The position numbers and the translations under genes are program-made. Below are positions 7,301 through 12,502 of a stretch of DNA of 12,502 nucleotides, piece after piece (position 1 is the stretch's first letter; the number at the start of each line of letters is the position of its first letter). Below the pieces are notes generated by a model, which searched no databases, had not been told where the DNA came from, and saw only the letters and a program-made list of their open reading frames with translations. This DNA is from Acanthaster planci. Its lineage: Eukaryota > Echinodermata > Asteroidea > Valvatida > Acanthasteridae. Location: contig NW_019091489.1 of the NCBI RefSeq assembly GCF_001949145.1, positions 585,653 to 598,154 on the forward strand. The letters are read 5' to 3'.

Positions 7301-10300
7301 GTAAACATGCCATTGAATTTTAGATGTCTTTGGTTTTATACTTTTGTCTTTTTTATCTATGTTCAAAAATTCCAAACAAGGGCAGCGTAACCCCAGAAGT
7401 ATTACAATAATTCTAATTCGATTTGAAAGTATTTGAACTGAACATCAGTTATTGCACTTGGTGCAGAATAAAGGAAAGGGGCTGCAATAGGGCTAAAGTC
7501 TTCCAAATATTGAGCAAAATTCCCCATTTCGTCTGAAATTTCCAAACATTGTTAACACCATAGGAGTATACTCGTACCCAGTAGTACTTCTGTCACTACG
7601 AGTATACTCGTGGCAAATGAAGGCTTCTGTAATGTTAATAAACAGAACACCAAAAAATAAGCTGCTGGCTGCCCCTTTAAAATTATGATTGGTAGTCAAC
7701 GTGTTAAAAGAGTTTTGTATTTCACAAAATATAAACGTTTTCATTTTCCTTGAAATTTTCAAACTTATCCTGAAATTCCGTTTACAAAATGGTATTTTTA
7801 GTCCTCTTCTGAAATAGTTTGAATCCAAACCGTCATTGAATGGAGGAATTAATTTGAAATAAAGAGTAAATAATCGAACACTTATACAACTACGGTGCCC
7901 CGGGACGACATTTTCAAGTGAAACTTTCACTATAAATGTTAATTAATTAATTAAATCTGCACATTTAACCTCAGTGGCATGAAGGTTGTTTGATTTTGCA
8001 ATACTGATGTTGTTCTTTTTCAATTAAATCAATTGCTGTCAATATTGAAATTTCATCGTTGTAATATCGACGATGAATCACGTTCATTGATGAATCAACA
8101 TCATTGATCCATCCTTCATCTTCTCAATTTTAAGGCAGCGTACACGATTTGCAAAATCTTAAAAATGAGACGGTCGAATGATCTTTGGATTTCTTACTGT
8201 AAAGTAAGTAAATAATGATGTCAGACAATATTCCCGCTAGGAGAAAAGAGAAATTTAAAACATTTTTCCAAAGATCGTCCCGACGGATGATCTTTAGAAA
8301 ATCAATTCATTCAAATAACGCAACCGTAACAGACGCATAAAAAACGTGTGCGATGCATCCGAAGAAGTCTATTTTAATGAGTAAAAATTATTAGAGCTAC
8401 CAACGCGCTTTCGGTACGCCCAAACGCATTATCAAGTGATAAAATAGATAGGTCTATGCAACCGTATTAAAGTAAGAGGCTAAAAGAGAATTTGGATTTG
8501 TTTTAAACGAAGGTTTCGTTTGAAGAAAGAGTTTACCTCATACAAATATATCACCATGTTACTACCACCTGTTATGATAATAGCATGGTCCAAACGAAGC
8601 ACACAGAGCAACATGGCCTTTCCTTTTCGAGCTGCAATTTATTTTCTTGTGGTGCCCTCTTAAAAAATGTTTGAACCCCCGGGTGCCCCCAGACACTTAA
8701 GTACTAGTCAATACGCCAGTGCTGATCGTGCGTTGACGGTTTTTGACCGATATACCGTATGACAAACCATGACGGTTTAATCCTGCATGTGTACATTGTA
8801 AATGTGTTGTGCCGTTACTTTGGTAGCAGCAGTCACTTCACTGCACGACGAAGTGTTGTTTATTCGACAAGTAAGTTAGCTTTGCATTGTTGAAGGGATT
8901 TACCAGCCACTGGCAATACTCAAAGCTGTGGAAAAAATTGATTTTTTTAGGTCTATAATTAATCTGCAGGTCGGCTTCACCTGTCTAGGTACTCTGGAAC
9001 GTCCTGTGGCCCATGTATATTTGCAAGTCAAATTACACGAGCTGCGCTTTGAGTGTCCGAACTGAATAGCGCTTTTCTTGATTTCTCTCAAAACAGTGAA
9101 ATAAAAAAAATAACAAGTTCATGGGAAAATACAGATAGTAAATAACTAACCCCCAGATCCGTCACTTTTAAAAATTTGCACGTACATGCTAATCACATAC
9201 ACCACCTTTAAATTATGTATTTTAGCAGTGTTGGATTGTTAGATGTTCCATTGGCAAGGAACAACACCAATATTGCTATAATTAAAGCAACGCTGCATGA
9301 TACTATTGCGAAGGTTGAATGTGCAGATTGCGAAGGTAAAACGTTGGTGTCGAAAACCTCACTTAAAAATGTCGTGAGGACCTATCCCATGTCAATTTGT
9401 TTCATTTCATACTCAGGTTGGCACCCTAGTCCATAGTCTACAATTAGAAAGAGACATGACAGCACTGTATATCAGCTCTTTGATGCAGCAAAGCTTAACT
9501 GGTCCACAGCGCAAGATATTTTTGATTAACACCTATCCCCAAACCGACGAAATACTGGAGAACTTAGATGACTGGCCTGTTGCAGGAACCGTAGCTTACC
9601 AGCAATTTCAAAATAAGGAGGCGTTCATGTCCTTCTTGTATGAGTATCGTCTGACTTTCGACATCATCCATAACACCACTATCTATGAGGTATGGTTTGA
9701 CAATAATCACTTATTTATTGCTAATGCACATAGACCACGCTGTTGGTTCCAAAAACTCAGAGGAACACGTGTACGTGTACGAGTCTCCAGCGCGGTATTT
9801 TCCCGACCCCTAAGGGGAATGAATTTCCACCGAAGAGGCAACGTATTTTTCCCAACATTACGTAATAGTCCAATACCTGCCCTCAGATTGGCTCAAGTTT
9901 TTACTTTCTCTGGCTTGTTTTTTGTTATTGTTCAAATATGCAACCTTCGTCGGTATTGAAGTTCCATACGAAATCTCCTTTCTCTCTAGGTAATTAATTT
10001 CTACACTGACGCTATTCAACTTTTTATCGACTGGTTGTATGAGAGTGTTGGGAAGTCTGGAGGTCAGGGCTTGTGGGAAACACTGGTAGCTTACCAACTG
10101 CTTATTGTCGGTATGGAACAGACCGGTATCGAACGAACCCTGGGGGCGGTCTTCTACACTCAAGGTGGCTTCGATAAACCAGCCGATTACCGTTGGTATA
10201 TGGAGAAAATGCAGGTATAAGATGAACACTGTAAGGTCTCGCTGAGGCTTTTCAACGGTTACCAGAGAAAAAGACATGAAAATTGTCACCAATCTAGCAA

Positions 10301-11336
10301 AACGAGGTTTTAAGGCGGTCAATCATATGCATGTATGACTTCGTGGTTGCAAGTAGGGAATAAAAAGCTCATGAACTTTCCTTAAAGGGTAGCTGCAATG
10401 AATGTTTTTGATTACAAACCTGTAAAATGCACCCTTGTGCCTCAGCAATTCTTATCTGGTTTCACTATTTCAGACGGAATTTTAATGCCTTTTTGGTTTT
10501 ATGCTAATGAATATTTGCATAGGCCTATTCATGAGCAAAACTACGATGTCATCTTAGGAAGCAGCCTCAATGTTACATTGGTTTGTACACTCACTAAGTT
10601 CTCTCTTCTTTACTGATTCATTGTTGTTTATGCGTTCAGCAATAAGAAACCATCAATCCCTCTTTCAGAAATGTTTTCAGTTAATAAATTCTGGGTTCAC
10701 AATTTGAACAGAAATACCTATGCACTGAACCATGTCTTCCGTAGATGACTTCATAGCAACAGCGCCCTCAGTTGTCCGGAAAACATGGATAAGTTTGATT
10801 ATCTAAAAGTGCGCATTTTTAATGCACTCAATAATATAGGAGTGTGTAATAGTTTTCATGCATTGACGAAAAGTACAAAGATGCTGAAAAAACGTGCTCA
10901 AGAGAAATTCATTGCAGCTACACTTTAAATGTTACTATTCAGCATAATGACAGATCACTTTTAAAACCTTAAAGATTGTATTCAATTATTCTCACGTTGC
11001 CCGTTATTATGACCTAAGGCTGATATACACAAGTATAACATGTACAAATGCTTTGCTACTTTGTATAGTAACTTTACCTTGTTTCTTATTTATACACAGG
11101 TTGGAAAAAGCAACATTTGGGCGTCTCAGAAGTACTCAGATCTTGTGAGAGAAATTCTTCAGGGTAAGGTGCAAGAGTTCGAGTATGATTACGAGGAAAT
11201 AATCAGCGCCATGCGAGAAGAAATCTCGTACAACAATGCTTCCCGTGAACCCTCCTGGCAAGAGGGTATATGGTGGTTTGACAACATGACCATCTACATC
11301 GACACTCTTAAGGATATTCAAAGGAAAATGGCCGAG
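6989..11336 (+). CDS. NIT-domain transmembrane receptor, probable receptor guanylyl cyclase (5' part; continues past the window)
   Basis: Four exons (6989-7300, 9417-9689, 9990-10214, 11100-11336) join in phase 0 to give 349 residues. Residues 1-62 are polar and cytoplasmic, ending in basic KRK and K62. Residues 63-84 form a membrane helix. Residues from about 105 to 345 form a full-length NIT domain (nitrate/nitrite-sensing, four-helix-bundle family). It opens with LVHSLQLERDMTALYIS (108-124), has the second Arg helix GMEQTGIERTLG (236-247), and ends WWFDNMTIYIDTLKDIQ (328-344). N-glycosylation sequons at N190, N316 and N332 fit an extracellular position. In bacterial NasR-type proteins, Arg residues in these helices help bind nitrate or nitrite; both ER motifs are kept here. 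In animals, NIT domains typically sit between two membrane helices ahead of a guanylyl cyclase. That half is absent from the window, so cGMP output is inferred. No frameshifts or stops are seen. Confidence 0.8.
7475..7678. mobile_element. MITE-like element with terminal inverted repeats and internal palindromes
   Basis: The left end AAAGGGGCTGCAA (7475-7487) matches the reverse complement of the right end (AAAGGGGCAGCCA, from 7666-7678) at 11 of 13 positions, defining a unit of about 204 bp. Inside lie two copies of the palindrome GAGTATACTC (7564-7573 and 7600-7609). The second extends to the perfect 14-bp palindrome ACGAGTATACTCGT (7598-7611). No transposase is encoded. A target-site duplication is not evident, so the exact ends are uncertain. 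Confidence 0.45.
8135..8356. mobile_element. Possible second short nonautonomous DNA element
   Basis: GCAGCGTACACGATTT (8135-8150) matches the reverse complement of AAAACGTGTGCGATGC (8341-8356) at 13 of 16 positions. Nested inside is another inverted pair, GATCTTTGG (8180-8188) and CCAAAGATC (8268-8276). A unit of about 222 bp with terminal and subterminal inverted repeats and no coding potential fits a MITE. No target-site duplication was recognised, and chance pairing in AT-rich DNA remains possible. Confidence 0.35.
9417..9689 (+). CDS. NIT receptor exon 2: first half of the NIT domain
   Basis: This exon encodes residues 105-195. The acceptor is TTTCATACTCAG at 9416 and the donor is GAG|GTATGG. 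It carries the family signature helix LQLERDMTALYISS. The animal and bacterial consensus is close to LQxERGxSALY, so Asp replaces the usual Gly after ER. It also has TDEILENLDDWP and ends with a glycosylation sequon, NTT. The longer open frame into the intron (to 9959) is read-through. Intron 1 is about 2.1 kb. Confidence 0.82.
9990..10214 (+). CDS. NIT receptor exon 3: second half of the NIT core
   Basis: This exon encodes residues 196-270. The acceptor is TTTCTCTCTAG at 9989 and the donor is CAG|GTATAA. The segment LVAYQLLIVGMEQTGIERTL, followed by FYTQGGF, matches the NIT pattern of an LxxYxxL helix, then GxER with a conserved Arg, then a short turn before the next helix (DYRWYMEKMQ). The preceding intron is only 300 nt. 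The minus-strand open frame across this exon is a shadow. Confidence 0.82.
10215..11099 (+). other. Intron 3 of the NIT receptor gene, with an optional exon-like segment
   Basis: This 885-nt intron contains an open, phase-compatible segment at 10446-10580 (45 codons). It follows a fair acceptor (CCCTTGTGCCTCAG) and ends at a weak donor (TTG|GTTTGT). The NIT helix reads smoothly from exon 3 to exon 4 without it, so I treat it as intron. Confidence 0.6.
11100..11336 (+). CDS. NIT receptor exon 4: membrane-proximal NIT helices
   Basis: This exon encodes residues 271-349. The acceptor is TTATACACAG at 11099 and the donor is GAG|GTAGGG. It continues the helix begun in exon 3 (…EKMQ|VGKSNIWASQKYSDL), then has an acidic amphipathic stretch and sequons at NNAS and DNMT. 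It closes with EGIWWFDNMTIYIDTLKDIQ, the typical end of animal NIT ectodomains just before the second membrane helix. The donor leads into an intron that does not close in a recognisable exon before the window ends, so the membrane helix and intracellular part lie outside. Confidence 0.8.
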
Positions 11337-11960
11337 GTAGGGTGACTTTCAAAAAACATTAACTTATAGTCATTTATAGTATACGAAGAACATAATGGGT
11401 CAAATTTTTTCTTGGTTCCAAAACCTTCCAGTAGTATATTCAGCGACACGAATCATCAAACTGTTAATATTACAGGGCGTAATCACCAGACGAATCGCTA
11501 TCACAGGAAAGTCTTGGATATATCATTTAGTCTGAGACAATAACAGACTACGCTACTAAGGTGGAATGTGCATTATTCATATCACGTGAGTGATGACTGT
11601 GGAAGTTATGCAAATGACCTTGAACATGCTTCGCGTCCACGAACGACGTTTTCAAACTGAAGGATCAACCAACTCACGGTGAACATGTTTTTTGCAAACC
11701 GACAGACTACCATAAAATTTCATTCCGTAAATGTTCATCTGCGTACGAGACCGCCGTATTGCACTTCGTGTGGGCCTATTATAATTGTTCGGATGTGATG
11801 GGTCAATTTTTTTTGCAGGATATAAAGATTTTTTTCGTTGAGTCAGGTGATATTTCAGTTTCGACAAATTGATATGCTAGCAGATACTGTCAAAGGCCTT
11901 ATCTGTGTTGATTTTTTGAGACATAATTCGGCGACAAATATTTCGAATTCTAACATTTTA
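11337..11960 (+). other. Start of the next NIT receptor intron, no exon recognised
   Basis: The stretch begins with the donor GTAGGG. An acceptor-like AATATTACAG ends at 11475 and is followed by a phase-0 frame of about 20 codons, but that frame ends in a stop with no good donor. Apart from the 41-bp dispersed repeat, nothing else is recognised. Confidence 0.45.
11698..11738 (+). repeat. Dispersed repeat copy 2 (41 bp, paired with 938-978)
   Basis: ACCGACAGACTACCAT at 11698-11713, then ATTCCGTAA (11722-11730) and GTTCAT, match copy 1 in the same orientation. Similarity stops on both sides, and no recombinase motifs follow. It may be a small fragment of the same element family inserted downstream of the last NIT receptor exon. 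The minus-strand frame over it has no recognisable features. Confidence 0.5.
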
Positions 11961-12295
11961 GGGGGCATGTGACCTATTGGTTAAGGTTTTTAGCTTCTGA
12001 TCATAGGATTGGGGTTCGAATCCAGCTGGTTGCAGTATGTTGCGATCTTGGGCAAGTCACTTTAACCCCACGTGCGCCTCTCCACCCAGGAGTAAAATGG
12101 GTACCTGTGAGGGCAGATCAGCTGGTTTAGCCGTAAGCACTTAAAAGGCAGCATCAGCTTTTGTATACTCCTCATAGAGCTGAAACGGTTTCAGGAATAC
12201 TTAGTTGTTGTGAGCCCAATGCGCAGGAATAATGATAATGATGTACCTTGAGCACCCAGCAGGGTGGGAACGTGTGCAATATAAATCTTAATTTG
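11961..12295 (+). repeat. tRNA-derived SINE with an L2-like 3' tail
   Basis: The head carries RNA polymerase III promoter boxes. A degenerate A box, TGACCTATTGGTTAAGG, lies at 11970-11986, and a perfect B box, GGTTCGAATCC, at 12013-12023. The body follows with GATCTTGGGCAAGTCACTTT (12044-12063) and TAAAATGGGTACC, strings typical of marine invertebrate SINE bodies. A short ATAATG repeat (about 12229-12243) precedes a tail, TTGAGCACCCAGCAGGGTGG…GCAATATAAAT. This resembles the shared 3' end of L2/CR1-type LINEs and their SINE partners, implying mobilisation by that machinery. The head is diverged from any tRNA, so it is not a working tRNA gene. Clear target-site duplications were not found. Confidence 0.8.
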
Positions 12296-12502
12296 TGTAT
12301 TATTTTTGCTTGTTATTTTTCCTATCTAAGGGTTCATGAAGCGCGTAATAAGGGGTCAATTTACAGGCTCTATTCTAGGTTGAGTGACGTCATAAATGTA
12401 GTGTAATTCCCGGGGACGGGAGAAAGTGAGGCGGTGAGGCCAAATTTTGGGGTTCCTGTGTCACTCTCAAATTTTGGTTTATTGGAGATCTCCTTGGCTC
12501 AT
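12296..12502. other. Intronic or intergenic end of the window
   Basis: No coding sequence is recognised. A perfect cAMP-response-element palindrome, TGACGTCA, lies at 12385-12392, but an isolated 8-bp match is weak evidence. A small GC-rich patch (CCCGGGGACGGG, about 12408-12420) follows. Confidence 0.4.

Larger units (their letters stand above)
7301..9416 (+). other. Intron 1 of the NIT receptor gene
   Basis: About 2.1 kb lies between the donor CAG|GTAAAC and the acceptor ACTCAG. It contains two short elements with terminal inverted repeats and a TTAATTAATTAATTAA run (7939-7954). The 145-codon minus-strand frame (7493-7930) covers the first element and has no family features. The short frames at 8900-9091 (-) and 9215-9436 (+) are also unconvincing. 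Confidence 0.65.

Noticed and set aside
7493-7930. 145-codon minus-strand open frame
   Set aside because: It lies in intron 1 of the receptor gene and covers a MITE-like repeat and its flank. No family motif is visible.
7939-7954. TTAATTAATTAATTAA run
   Set aside because: A simple repeat expected in AT-rich intron sequence.
9858-10322. 154-codon minus-strand open frame
   Set aside because: It is antisense to receptor exon 3, which has a clear NIT signature and splice sites; the minus frame has no recognisable motif.
11476-11535. Possible fifth receptor exon after the acceptor ending at 11475
   Set aside because: The phase-0 frame stops after about 20 codons, there is no good donor, and it lacks the hydrophobic helix expected next.
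11961-12035. tRNA gene
   Set aside because: The B box is perfect, but the A box is degenerate and I could not identify a cloverleaf with matched acceptor and anticodon stems. The sequence continues into a SINE body and tail.
12385-12392. TGACGTCA cAMP-response element
   Set aside because: A perfect but isolated 8-mer in noncoding DNA with no associated start site.

Overview
The window looks like a gene-poor stretch of an animal nuclear genome, most likely a marine invertebrate, possibly a non-chordate deuterostome. The reasons are long AT-rich noncoding DNA, a protein split by GT-AG introns, a tRNA-derived SINE with an L2-like tail, and relics of a tyrosine-recombinase (YR) retroelement of a type common in marine invertebrates. 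The species cannot be named from the sequence.

Region by region. Positions 1-300 end in AATAAA followed by a duplicated 10-mer, resembling the 3' end of a non-LTR element or other transcript. Positions 938-2225 hold a decayed + strand mobile element: a tyrosine recombinase with frameshifts, an in-frame stop and lost catalytic residues, then an SGNH-hydrolase-like domain that is also broken, then a strong hairpin. Positions 2226-5570 have no recognisable gene, only short repeats and hairpins. Positions 5700-6370 are strikingly T-rich and A-poor, which creates long but probably meaningless open frames. Positions 6400-6945 may contain the promoter, leader exon or first intron of the next gene.

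The one apparently intact gene runs on the + strand from an ATG at 6989 and leaves the right edge. Four exons (6989-7300, 9417-9689, 9990-10214, 11100-11336) join in phase 0 into 349 residues: a cytoplasmic N-terminus, one membrane segment and a complete extracellular NIT (nitrate/nitrite-sensing) domain with N-glycosylation sites. In animals this arrangement is the N-terminal half of NIT-type receptor guanylyl cyclases. The second membrane segment and any cyclase domain must lie beyond this window, so the output domain is inferred. The introns carry two short elements with terminal inverted repeats (7475-7678 and about 8135-8356). Downstream of the last exon are a 41-bp segment shared with the YR relic and a SINE (about 11961-12295).

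The receptor is the only part with a clear cellular role, the proposed sensing of a small ligand outside the cell. The other recognisable pieces are mobile-element debris.
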